Shown: in pieces, positions 28,106 through 36,005 of the stretch
Layout: each line of letters starts with the position of its first letter
Position numbering within the stretch: position 1 is the stretch's first letter
Source: Haloarcula halophila
GTDB lineage: Archaea > Halobacteriota > Halobacteria > Halobacteriales > Haloarculaceae
Length of the DNA: 64,000 bases
Assembly (NCBI RefSeq): GCF_029278565.1
Contig: NZ_CP119559.1
Coordinates: 1 to 64,000 of the forward strand
Reading direction: 5' to 3'
Notes under the pieces: generated by a model
What the model saw: only the letters and a program-made list of their open reading frames with translations
What the model was told of the DNA's origin: nothing
Database searches by the model: none
Program-made: the position numbers and the translations under genes

Positions 28106-30148
28106 CTACGTGGCGTCGCCGATAGCCTCCAGAACCGCCGGGTTCTCGATGCTGGAGCGGTCGCCGATGGCCTCGCCCCGATAGGCTGCGGCGATCGCCC
28201 GGCGGACGATCTTCCCGCCCTGGGTCTTCGGGAAGGCGTCGACGAACAGTACCTCCCTGGGCCGGAACGGTTTGCCCAACTCCGCGCCGACGGTCTCCCG
28301 GATGGCGTCGGCCAGGTCCTCGCCGGCCTCGTGGTCGGGACCGAGGACCACGTAGAGGACGACTGCAGTCCCGGTCGTCTCGTCGGGTGCGCCGACGGCG
28401 GCCGCCTGGTTGACCGCCGGGTGTTCGATCGCCGCGCCTTCGACCTCCGCGGGGCCGACCTTCCGGCCGGCGACGTTGAGTGCGTCGTCGGCTCGTCCGT
28501 GGAGGTACCAGAGCCCGTCCTCGGCCCGCTGAGCCCAGTCGCCGTGGTCCCACACGTCGGGCCAGGTCGACCAGTACTCTTCGACGTACCGTTCGTCGCC
28601 GCCCCACAGCGACTTCGTCATCGACGGACAGGAGTCCCGGGCGACCAGGTAGCCCCGTTCGTGGGTGTCGCGGATGGACTCGCCGGCATCGTCGACGATG
28701 TCGACGTCCATCCCCAGTCCCGGACCGCCGAGCGTGCCCGGGTTGAGCGGCTGGATCGGCAACGGCATGAGGAAACACCCCATGATCTCGGTCCCGCCGG
28801 AGATGTTGACGATCGGGCACGACTCGCCGCCGACGTGCTCGTAGAACCACTCCCAGCTCTCCTCGTCCCAGGGTTCTCCGGTCGAACCCAGCATCCGCAG
28901 ACTGGAGAGGTCGTGGCCCGCAAGCCACTCCTCGCCCCGTTTGCGTAGCGCCCGGATCGCGGTCGGCGAGACGCCGAAGACGGTCAGATCGTGACGGTCG
29001 ATCATCGCCCAGAAGCGGTCCGGTTCGGGGTGGTCGGGTGCACCCTCGTACATGAAGACGGTGCCGCCGAAGGCGTGGTTGCCCAGCAGTGTCCAGGGAC
29101 CCATCATCCAGCCGATATCGCTGACCCAGAAGAACCGATCGGCGGGATCGTGGTCGAACCCGAAGTACACTTCCTTGGCCGCCTGGAGGAGCGCGCCGGC
29201 GTGGGTGTGGACGATCCCTTTCGGTTTCCCGGTCGTCCCCGAGGAGTACAACAGCATCGAGGGCTGGCCGCTGGGCAGCGATTTGGCCGCGTAGCTGTCG
29301 GGTTGCTCCCCGACGGCGTCGTCCCACCACTCGTCGCGACGGGTCCACTGGAGGGTCCGATCGGGATGCTCCGCCGTCCCGACCCGGTCGTAGACGACAG
29401 TGTGTTCGACGCCCGGGCCGTCGACACGGTCGGCAGCGTCGGCGATGGCCTCCTCGGCCGTCCCCTTGAGATCGATGACCGAGCCACGGCGGTAGAACCC
29501 GTCGGCGGTGAACAGCACCGAGGGGTTGGCGTCCGCGAGACGGGTCGCGGTCGCGTCGACGCCGAAGCCCGAGAAGATGGGGACTGCGACGGCACCGACC
29601 TTCAGACAGCCATAGAGGACCGCCGCGACCTCCGGGACCATCGGCATGTAGAGGCCGACGGTGTCGCCGGTCCTGACGCCGACGGAGTCGAGGTAGCTGG
29701 CGACCCGGCTGGCCTGCCTGTTCAGGGTGTGGAACGTCACCTCGCGGACGTCGCCGGGTTCACCCTCCCAGACGAGCGCGGCGTGGTTGCGCGACCCGCT
29801 GTCCCGGGCGGCGTGTCTGTCGAGGACGTTGTGAGCGGCGTTGATCCGGCCGCCGGGGTACCAGTCGGTGAACTGCGGGCCGTCGTAGGTCTCGCCGGCG
29901 ACCGTCCGGGACTGGCGCTCCCTGACGCTGTCGTAGGTCTCGAAGAACTCGATGCCGAGGTAGTCGACGAGTTCGTCCCAGAACCATTCGACGCCGGAGT
30001 CCGGTTCGTCCGGCAGTTCGGTGGTCGTCCGCTCGACGAGTCCCTCGTAGTCCTCGATCCCGTAGGTCCGCATGAACTCACGGACGTTCGTCGCTTCGAC
30101 GAACGCCTCGGACGGTACGTGTCGGTAGTCGCCGCCGTCGCTGCCCAT
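28106..30148 (-). CDS. AMP-forming acyl-CoA synthetase (acetyl/acetoacetyl-CoA synthetase-like)
   Basis: An adenylate-forming enzyme of 680 residues that activates a short-chain acid to its CoA ester. The P-loop is YSSGTTGKPKGIVHTHAG, then VSDIGWMMGP and GSTGEPWDEESW, then the hinge region WYLHGRADDALNVAGRKVGP and the catalytic Lys TQGGKIVRRAI near the C-terminus. The ATG at 30146-30148 is chosen; the frame stays open upstream to 31105, but that stretch is antisense to the acetyltransferase and low-complexity. Acetate or propionate is likely given acetate assimilation nearby. Confidence 0.9.
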   Translation of the reverse strand: MGSDGGDYRHVPSEAFVEATNVREFMRTYGIEDYEGLVERTTTELPDEPDSGVEWFWDELVDYLGIEFFETYDSVRERQSRTVAGETYDGPQFTDWYPGGRINAAHNVLDRHAARDSGSRNHAALVWEGEPGDVREVTFHTLNRQASRVASYLDSVGVRTGDTVGLYMPMVPEVAAVLYGCLKVGAVAVPIFSGFGVDATATRLADANPSVLFTADGFYRRGSVIDLKGTAEEAIADAADRVDGPGVEHTVVYDRVGTAEHPDRTLQWTRRDEWWDDAVGEQPDSYAAKSLPSGQPSMLLYSSGTTGKPKGIVHTHAGALLQAAKEVYFGFDHDPADRFFWVSDIGWMMGPWTLLGNHAFGGTVFMYEGAPDHPEPDRFWAMIDRHDLTVFGVSPTAIRALRKRGEEWLAGHDLSSLRMLGSTGEPWDEESWEWFYEHVGGESCPIVNISGGTEIMGCFLMPLPIQPLNPGTLGGPGLGMDVDIVDDAGESIRDTHERGYLVARDSCPSMTKSLWGGDERYVEEYWSTWPDVWDHGDWAQRAEDGLWYLHGRADDALNVAGRKVGPAEVEGAAIEHPAVNQAAAVGAPDETTGTAVVLYVVLGPDHEAGEDLADAIRETVGAELGKPFRPREVLFVDAFPKTQGGKIVRRAIAAAYRGEAIGDRSSIENPAVLEAIGDAT

Positions 30149-30253
30149 ACGTGTCTCTCGATGACACGACCCAAAGTAGTTGTGTGGGGTTGCACCGACC
30201 GGTCCGACCGCCCACCAGCAAACCCTTTTGCCGTGGCCGGCCAACGTCGGGAT

Positions 30254-30835
30254 ATGTACGTCCGGGACGCGAAAAACCGCGAGGAGGTCTGGCTGCTGGA
30301 CCACATCGAAGCGATGGGGCTCGACGAGACAGCGTTCCGTTCCCGTGACTACGTCGTCGCCATCGACGAGGAGAGCCACGAGAAGGCCGGCTTCGGCCGC
30401 ATCCGTATCCACAAGACCGACGACGGCGACTACTGTGAACTGACGAGCATCGGCGTCCTGGAAGAGTGGCGCGGCCAGGGGGTCGGCGCCCACGTCATCG
30501 AACGGCTCGTCGAGTACGCGGCCGACGAGGGGTTCGACGTGGTGTACTCGCTGACGAACGCAGCCGACTACCTCGCGCAGTTCGGATTCGAGCCGATCGA
30601 GCCCGAACAGCTGCCGGCGAAGCTCCGCGACCGGCTGGTGACCAAACAGGAGAACATCCAGCCCGGGGCGGTCCCGCTCCGGCTCCAGGTCGAGCGGTTC
30701 TGGATGCCCGACCGGTTCCGGGAGCGGTTCAAGGCCGCGTCGGCCGACGAAGCGGCCGAATCCGAGCCCGACGAGTCGGCGGAGGACTTCGGGATCGATC
30801 CGGAAGAGGCGACCTACAAGTACGATACCAGCTAG
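30254..30835 (+). CDS. GNAT-family N-acetyltransferase
   Basis: A 193-residue acetyltransferase. The acetyl-CoA loop is EEWRGQGVGAHVIERL, preceded by the CELTSIGV strand, with the ADYLAQFGFEPI motif near the end of the core. The C-terminus (about 155-193) is an acidic disordered tail. TATA-like sequence upstream is weak. Its stop shares CTAG with the convergent FKBP gene. The acceptor substrate is unknown. Confidence 0.87.
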   Translation: MYVRDAKNREEVWLLDHIEAMGLDETAFRSRDYVVAIDEESHEKAGFGRIRIHKTDDGDYCELTSIGVLEEWRGQGVGAHVIERLVEYAADEGFDVVYSLTNAADYLAQFGFEPIEPEQLPAKLRDRLVTKQENIQPGAVPLRLQVERFWMPDRFRERFKAASADEAAESEPDESAEDFGIDPEEATYKYDTS

Positions 30836-31307
30836 CCCCAGACGTCGACCACTTCGATTTCGAACACCAGCGTCTTTCCGGCGAGTTCGTGGTTGAAGTC
30901 GACTTCGACGGCGTCGTCGCGGATGGCGGTCACGTCGCCGTGCAGGTCGTTCTCCGCGTGAACGTGCATCCCGACCTCCGGCTCCGTACCGACCATCGCC
31001 TCGAACGTGGCGGTATCGTACTCCTGATCTTCTCGGATTCGACCGGTCCGTAGGCGTCCCCGGGGTCGACCGTGATCGTGGCTTCTTCGCCCTCGCTGCG
31101 GCCAACGAGTGCGTCGTCGAGCCCGGCGATCACGTCCCGGTTACCGACCCGAAAGGAGAGGGCTTTGTAGCTGTCGGGATCGGCGTCCTGTGCCTCGGCC
31201 AGCCCGTGTTCCGCTGCGACCTCGTACCGGGAGGTGTCGAAGATCGTCCCGTCCTCGAACCGCCCGACGTACTCGATGGTGACGCCGTCGCCCGCTTCGA
31301 TGGTCAT
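30832..31307 (-). CDS. FKBP-type peptidyl-prolyl isomerase, SlyD-like (frame interrupted)
   Basis: A prolyl isomerase/chaperone of about 158 residues. It has GDGVTIEYVGRFEDGTIFDTS, then the insert domain, and ends with VDFNHELAGKTLVFEIEVVDV, all SlyD-FKBP hallmarks. The frame breaks near 31045: adding one G restores SEKIREYDTATFEAMVG. The ATG at 31305-31307 (MTIEAGDG) is used. Its last 4 nt overlap the acetyltransferase stop. Confidence 0.85.
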
Positions 31308-31513
31308 GGGTGGATCTGTGGCGACCAACGGGATAAACGTCCCGTCGAACGCCGGTCCCGGAGACGTTTGCGGTAGCAGACGAGTCGATCCACACACCGC
31401 CGAAGGTGAACTGTTCGGCCCGTCTCTGGCTCTCCGTTCAGCTACCGGGTTGGGATCCCAACCGGATCGCAGGGTCGTGCAACTGTATCGACGCGAGAGT
31501 GTCTCCCGTTCCG

Positions 31514-32230
31514 CTACGCCTGTTGGAGAACGCTGTAGCGGGCATAGATAGGCGCTTCCGACTGGACCGACTGGTCGTCGAGACGGTAGGTCACGCCGAC
31601 GGTCGCGGGTGTGACTGCAACGAGTCGGTCGAAGGTAACCGACGTCTCACTGACGATCTCGCCCTCACGGTCCAGAACCGTCTCTACCGAGACGAAAGGC
31701 GCGAGATCCGTCCCGTCGACACTGCTCGTGATCCCGCTACCGACCTCGTCGGTCCCGAGCGCCCCGTTCGCGTGCTCCGCAGCAGCGCGGGCCGCGGCCG
31801 TGAACGCCTCCGTCCGAGCCCACTGCTCGAACGGGACCGTCTCGTACACTGGTTCCCGTTCCGGCTTCGCACCCTCCTTGACTTCCTCGTGGTTCGTGTG
31901 CTTCCAGGCAGCGACGTACCGTACCGCGTGCTCCGATTCGACGTACTCGACGTTCTCGTCGGTCTCGACGACCTCGGTCGTCACTTCGGCATCGCTCTCA
32001 CCGCGCGTCGGACCCCGTGAATCCGAGAGCGTCGGCTGATCGTCCGTCGTGGCTTCGGTCGACACGGCTGTCTCCGTGGGTGAATCTGTCGATGACGGCG
32101 ACTGTTCTGTTCGGGCCTGGGGAGTCGCTGTCGGTTCCGGCGCTTGCGATCCGCCTGGCGCACTCGCGAGGCATCCACCGAGAGACGGGACGGCAGCACC
32201 GACAGCGGCGAGGAGGGCACGGCGATTCAT
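31514..32230 (-). CDS. Tat-exported lipoprotein, unknown function
   Basis: A 238-residue secreted lipoprotein. The twin-arginine signal is MNRRALLAAVGAAVPS, with the lipobox LGGC placing the lipidated Cys near residue 20. A Thr/Ser/Pro/Glu-rich spacer (about 25-75) then precedes a globular domain with alternating strands (AVRYVAAWKHTNHEE, AAARAAAEHANGAL). I recognise no family. It is divergent from the siderophore-binding protein gene. Confidence 0.75.
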   Translation of the reverse strand: MNRRALLAAVGAAVPSLGGCLASAPGGSQAPEPTATPQARTEQSPSSTDSPTETAVSTEATTDDQPTLSDSRGPTRGESDAEVTTEVVETDENVEYVESEHAVRYVAAWKHTNHEEVKEGAKPEREPVYETVPFEQWARTEAFTAAARAAAEHANGALGTDEVGSGITSSVDGTDLAPFVSVETVLDREGEIVSETSVTFDRLVAVTPATVGVTYRLDDQSVQSEAPIYARYSVLQQA

Positions 32231-32286
32231 ACGCGAACTTCGTGACGATTCCGGTAAGGCTCTTGTGGAGGGGCCGCTCGTCTATT

Positions 32287-32302
32287 ATTTGGCTGGCCTA
32301 AA
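32287..32302. promoter_or_regulatory. DtxR/iron-box-like operator, upstream of first binding protein
   Basis: ATTTGGCTGGCCTAAA matches 13 of 16 positions of the perfect palindrome at 33642-33657. It sits 14-20 nt upstream of the TATA-like ttata (32316-32320), about 40 nt before the ATG at 32343. Placement is consistent with a metal-responsive regulator. The family (SirR/Idr, DtxR type) is inferred from the motif and the genes it precedes. Confidence 0.55.
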
Positions 32303-32342
32303 ATCCGGAAGCGACTTATACCTGCACCAGGCTTGCCAAACT

Positions 32343-33581
32343 ATGGACTTTCTCGACGATGCAAACGAACTGACGCGGCGGAACTACGTCGCTGGTGGCA
32401 GTGCGCTGCTGGGCAGCGCACTCCTCGCAGGCTGTACGGGCAGCAGTGGGGATTCCGCTCCCGACGCGTCCGCTGAGACGGAGGGGACTCCCGAAACGGA
32501 CCAGACCGCGACGCCTGGGACCACAGCGACGGCTGACGGCTCCTACACCGCGACGCTGTCACCGGTCGGCGAGGTCGAGTTCGATTCGGTACCGGAGAAC
32601 GTCCTCACGATCTACAACCAGTACCCGGATATGTTGGTCGCGCTCGGCCACGCCGACGCCGTCAATTCGATGTTCGTCCCCGATATGGCCGGCCCGACGA
32701 TGAACCACTACTACGAACGGCTCGACGGCGTCTCGTTCGACTGGGAGGGGCTCCCGAACCCGTTCAACAACTTCACGAAGGAGTTCTTCTACGGTCTCGA
32801 CAGCGACGTTCACCTTCTGGACTCCGCGTGGGCGCTCACGCAGGACAACTGGAGCAGGAGTGACATCGAGGAGATCTCCGAGACGCTCGGCCCGTTCTTC
32901 GGGAATTTCTACAGCGGTACAAACGATACCCCGCCGGAGTCCTACAGCGGCCAGTACGAGTACTACACGCTGTGGGAACTCTTCGGACGTGTCGCCGACG
33001 TCTTTCAGGAGCGTGACCGATACCAGCGGCTCAAAACAATCCACGAGGATCTCCTCGCGACGATCGAGTCGAACCTCCCACCCGAATCGGACCGACCGAC
33101 TGCCGTCCGTGTCACCCTCGGTGACGGACAGTTCTGGACGTACCACTTGAACCGTCCGGGGTTCTGGCTCGCCGACACCCGCCCGCTCGCTGCCACCGAC
33201 GCATTCGGCAGTGCGGAGTGGGACGGGCTCTGGGGCTCTGTCGGCTACGAGACGATGCTCGAGGCTGATCCCGATGTCGTCCTCCATCTCTGGGGGATGA
33301 CGCCGCGCTACGACATGGCGACTGTCCGGGAGACGCTGACCTCTCATCCGGTCGGGCAGGAACTGACCGCCGTCCAGAACGACCGTGTCCACGCACAGGG
33401 GATGCGCTACCAAGGGCCGATCATGAACCTCTTCCAGATCGAGATGACCGCGAAACAGCTCTATCCCGATATCTTCGGCGAGTGGCCCGCCTACGAAGAC
33501 GGCAACCACTATCCCGAATTCCCGGAGGACGAACAACTGTTCGACCGGGATCGGGTCGCGAGCATCGTCACCGGGAACTGA
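32343..33581 (+). CDS. iron-siderophore ABC substrate-binding lipoprotein 1
   Basis: A Tat-exported lipoprotein of 412 residues that binds ferric siderophore or haem outside the cell. It has an RRNYVAGG twin-arginine signal and the lipobox LAGC, then a Thr/Asp spacer and a FecB/TroA-type two-lobe domain (VPENVLTIYNQYPDMLVALGHADAV; EADPDVVLHLWG). A strong paralogue follows directly. An iron-box-like palindrome and TATA precede it, pointing to iron-repressed, leaderless expression. No permease or ATPase gene is in the window, so the partner importer must be elsewhere. Confidence 0.85.
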   Translation: MDFLDDANELTRRNYVAGGSALLGSALLAGCTGSSGDSAPDASAETEGTPETDQTATPGTTATADGSYTATLSPVGEVEFDSVPENVLTIYNQYPDMLVALGHADAVNSMFVPDMAGPTMNHYYERLDGVSFDWEGLPNPFNNFTKEFFYGLDSDVHLLDSAWALTQDNWSRSDIEEISETLGPFFGNFYSGTNDTPPESYSGQYEYYTLWELFGRVADVFQERDRYQRLKTIHEDLLATIESNLPPESDRPTAVRVTLGDGQFWTYHLNRPGFWLADTRPLAATDAFGSAEWDGLWGSVGYETMLEADPDVVLHLWGMTPRYDMATVRETLTSHPVGQELTAVQNDRVHAQGMRYQGPIMNLFQIEMTAKQLYPDIFGEWPAYEDGNHYPEFPEDEQLFDRDRVASIVTGN

Positions 33582-33641
33582 ACGGCGACCGTGCCACAGC
33601 AGTGAGTCCGGTCGGCCGAAGAACCGAAGCAGTTATCAATA

Positions 33642-33657
33642 TTTAGGCTAGCCTAAA
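33642..33657. promoter_or_regulatory. perfect iron-box palindrome TTTAGGCT/AGCCTAAA
   Basis: TTTAGGCTAGCCTAAA is a perfect 16-bp palindrome ending 3 nt before the ATG at 33661. The TATA-like ttatcaatattta lies just upstream (about 33632-33644), so the site covers the start of transcription, a classic repressor position. The sequence resembles DtxR/IdeR boxes (TTAGGxTAxCCTAA). Confidence 0.75.
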
Positions 33658-33660
33658 AAC

Positions 33661-34884
33661 ATGGGAGCCGATGAGTGCAGTCACGAAGGGCCGACGCGGC
33701 GGGACTACGTAAAGTATAGCGGAGCGATCGTCGGCAGCGCGCTGCTCGGCGGTTGTTCGAGTACCACCAGCGAATCGGGATCGGGATCGACATCGACTGA
33801 GACGCCGACAACTGGGACGCCCGCGTCTGAAGACGGATCGTATTCGGTGACGATGGCCCCGATGGGGACGGTCACGTTTGAGACGGTTCCACAGAACGTC
33901 TTGGCGAGTTCGACGGCCACGATCGATATCACGGCGGCGCTCGGTCACGGAACTGCGGTACAATCAACGACACGTCCGTCGACCTCCGTTCCTGCGCTGG
34001 AATTCTACTACTCCACGCTGGACACTACAACTGACTGGATCGATTTCACGGATGCTGGGGGTTACAGCAAGGAGACACTGTACGAACTGGATAGTGATGC
34101 CCACTTCCTCGATCCATCGTACGTCGATTCACTCGACGGATGGAACAGGTCCGATATCGAAGAGGTCGAGGGGAACGTCGGGCCGTTTTTCGGTAACTTG
34201 TACAGCCGAAAGCACCGTCAACCGCCCGAATCCTGGCGGGATTCGTATCAGTACTACACGGTCTGGGAACTCACCGAAAAGTACGCCGAACTGTTACAGG
34301 AACGGGAGCGCTTCGAGCAACTGTTCGCTCTCAAAGAGACCCTTCTGAGCGACATCCGATCGAACCTCCCGTCACCGAACGACCGACCGACAGTCGGTAT
34401 GGTGTACCCCCGGCTGTCGGAAGATTCGTTCTACGTCCACAAACTCAACCAGCCAGGGTACTTTTTCGCACACACTCGCCCGTTGGGCGCCGGTGACGTA
34501 TTCACGGACATCGAGACCGACGAATACGGTGGGAAACTCATCGACTACGAAGCGATGCTCGATGCCGACCCGGACGTCATCATCATGAACCACGGCATCT
34601 CCTCGTACTACGATGTCCCCGAGACGAAACAGGCCATCCGTGATCACAGCGTGGGAGCGGAACTGACCGCCGTCCAGAACGATCGTCTCTACGGGTCCGG
34701 CAACCCACGGCAGGGTCCGCTGATGAACCTCTTCCAGTTGGAGATGACCGCGAAACAATTCTATCCGGACCGGTTCGGCGAGTGGCCGGGGTACGTCGCT
34801 GGAGAACCCTACCCGGACATCCCCGAGGACGAACGGCTGTTCGACCGCCAGAAGCTCGCAGCCATCGTCAACGGGGAGTTCTAA
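33661..34884 (+). CDS. iron-siderophore ABC substrate-binding lipoprotein 2
   Basis: A 407-residue tandem paralogue of the gene upstream: same RR signal (TRRDYVKYSG) and lipobox LGGC, same Thr/Ser spacer, and near-identical blocks such as GAELTAVQNDR, PLMNLF and EMTAKQFYP. It has its own perfect iron box, so the two copies are separately promoted. Divergence in the ligand lobe (ALEFYYSTLDTTTDWIDF) suggests a different siderophore or a spare copy. Confidence 0.85.
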   Translation: MGADECSHEGPTRRDYVKYSGAIVGSALLGGCSSTTSESGSGSTSTETPTTGTPASEDGSYSVTMAPMGTVTFETVPQNVLASSTATIDITAALGHGTAVQSTTRPSTSVPALEFYYSTLDTTTDWIDFTDAGGYSKETLYELDSDAHFLDPSYVDSLDGWNRSDIEEVEGNVGPFFGNLYSRKHRQPPESWRDSYQYYTVWELTEKYAELLQERERFEQLFALKETLLSDIRSNLPSPNDRPTVGMVYPRLSEDSFYVHKLNQPGYFFAHTRPLGAGDVFTDIETDEYGGKLIDYEAMLDADPDVIIMNHGISSYYDVPETKQAIRDHSVGAELTAVQNDRLYGSGNPRQGPLMNLFQLEMTAKQFYPDRFGEWPGYVAGEPYPDIPEDERLFDRQKLAAIVNGEF

Positions 34885-34966
34885 ACAGTCCCTCTCGTCC
34901 TCTACCCGAACGCATTGCCCACTGATCGAGGCGATTCTTTTTCACTGACAGCCATCTCTTTTACCC

Positions 34967-35182
34967 ATGGATTGGCTCACCGCGTACAATGGCGTCCCCA
35001 TCCGTGTTGCCCTGTACCTCTTGATTTTCTGGCCGACAGTCGGTTACTATATCTATAGCGACGCCACGAAGCGTAGTCTATCACTGCCGAAAGCTCGGGG
35101 TGTTGCATACGGGGCTCTCGGGTTAGTCGGTCTAGTGATATATCTGTCTCAGAGAGCGAGGAGCGAGGAAGACTCCGCGTGA
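34967..35182 (+). CDS. small two-span membrane protein
   Basis: A 71-residue protein with two hydrophobic helices (VALYLLIFWPTVGYYIYSD and GVAYGALGLVGLVIYLS) and a short charged tail (SQRARSEEDSA). A loop rich in Lys/Arg separates them. No family recognised. TATA-like ctcttttac precedes it. Its 3' end overlaps the end of the Orc1/Cdc6 relic on the other strand by about 50 nt, suggesting the relic's 3' end has eroded. Confidence 0.6.
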   Translation: MDWLTAYNGVPIRVALYLLIFWPTVGYYIYSDATKRSLSLPKARGVAYGALGLVGLVIYLSQRARSEEDSA

Positions 35183-35845
35183 CTCAGCCGTCCGAGGATC
35201 CTCACTTGGCAGAGGACTCCAGCTCAGCAACGGTCTCTCCTCAATCACATCTGTCGTCAGCCGCTCATCATCGTGGTCCTGGACGTGCTTGACCCCGCGA
35301 CGCAACAGCGCGAGCCCGTGTCGAGCGTCACCGGCTGCTAGATCGGCGACAAACGGCACCACGTCGTCGACCTGCGACCCCACCAACCCCTGGGCAACCC
35401 GGCTCGCAAGGCTATCACACAACTCCTCGTGACTGTACTTGTCCAGATGGATCGTCGCGGCCGACCGCATCCGTGAGGTCGCCTGCCCTGACAGCGCCGA
35501 GAACCACTCATCCTCGTCGGTTGTGATCGCTACTACCGACACGTTCGAGACCTCCGCCAGCGCCAGCAGCGCGCTCTCGTCGACGACGCTCACCTCGTCG
35601 AGGATGACCACGACCTGATCGTCGTAGTTCCGGAGCCGCCGAACCGCCTCGACGGCCGGCGTCCCCTCACGCCGGAGGTCAGCACCGAGGTCGGCGTCCC
35701 GAACTGCTTCGTGCAAGACACCGGTCCGAGAGTTGACCGAGAGACAGTTCACGTAAGCCCAACGAATCCCGAGCCGTTCGAAGCAGCCGAAGAGTTCGTC
35801 GCCAGCCCACACGAGTGGGGCTTCCGTCGGTATCCCGTTGCACAC
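35132..35845 (-). pseudogene. Orc1/Cdc6-type AAA protein relic lacking Walker A
   Basis: Residues 26-190 match the middle of a haloarchaeal Orc1/Cdc6 replication initiator (IRWAYVNCLSVNSRTGVLHEAV; Walker B VVVILDEVSVVDE; sensor-like VVAITTDEDEW; AAGDARHGLALLRRG). The first 25 residues do not contain the P-loop, and the C-terminal winged helix is missing: after LTTDVIEE the sequence becomes unrelated. The protein would not bind ATP in the normal way. I read it as a remnant of a replicon or mobile element, next to the unusual chaperonin genes. Confidence 0.7.
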
Positions 35846-36005
35846 CTCAAATTACTGATTGGCCCGCCCTTGGCTCTCGAGAGTATCCTAAAGCGGTCCC
35901 ACTAACCGCTGTGAATCCAAAAGAAAATGATAGTTCCCTGTAATTTTTTGTACCCTCGAAGCGATAGAATCGGTAGCAAGGCAGACGTCCGCGCCAACCC
36001 GACGT
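35846..36005. promoter_or_regulatory. promoter region of the chaperonin gene pair
   Basis: A short gene-free stretch. It contains an A/T-rich segment (about 35918-35950, aaaagaaaatgatag then aattttttgta) that can act as TATA/BRE, roughly 60 nt before the ATG at 36006, with a CGAA after it (35957). Heat-shock promoters of haloarchaeal cct genes use CGAA-flanked TATA boxes, so heat control is possible but not shown. Confidence 0.35.

Noticed and set aside
28991-30253. 5' part of a long plus-strand frame in front of the acetyltransferase
   Set aside because: Antisense to the synthetase; the conserved acetyltransferase begins at 30254.
28106-31105. Single open frame of 999 codons on the minus strand
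   Set aside because: Only 28106-30148 has acyl-CoA synthetase motifs; the upstream 950 nt is antisense to the acetyltransferase and FKBP genes and is a mirror of GC-rich codon use.
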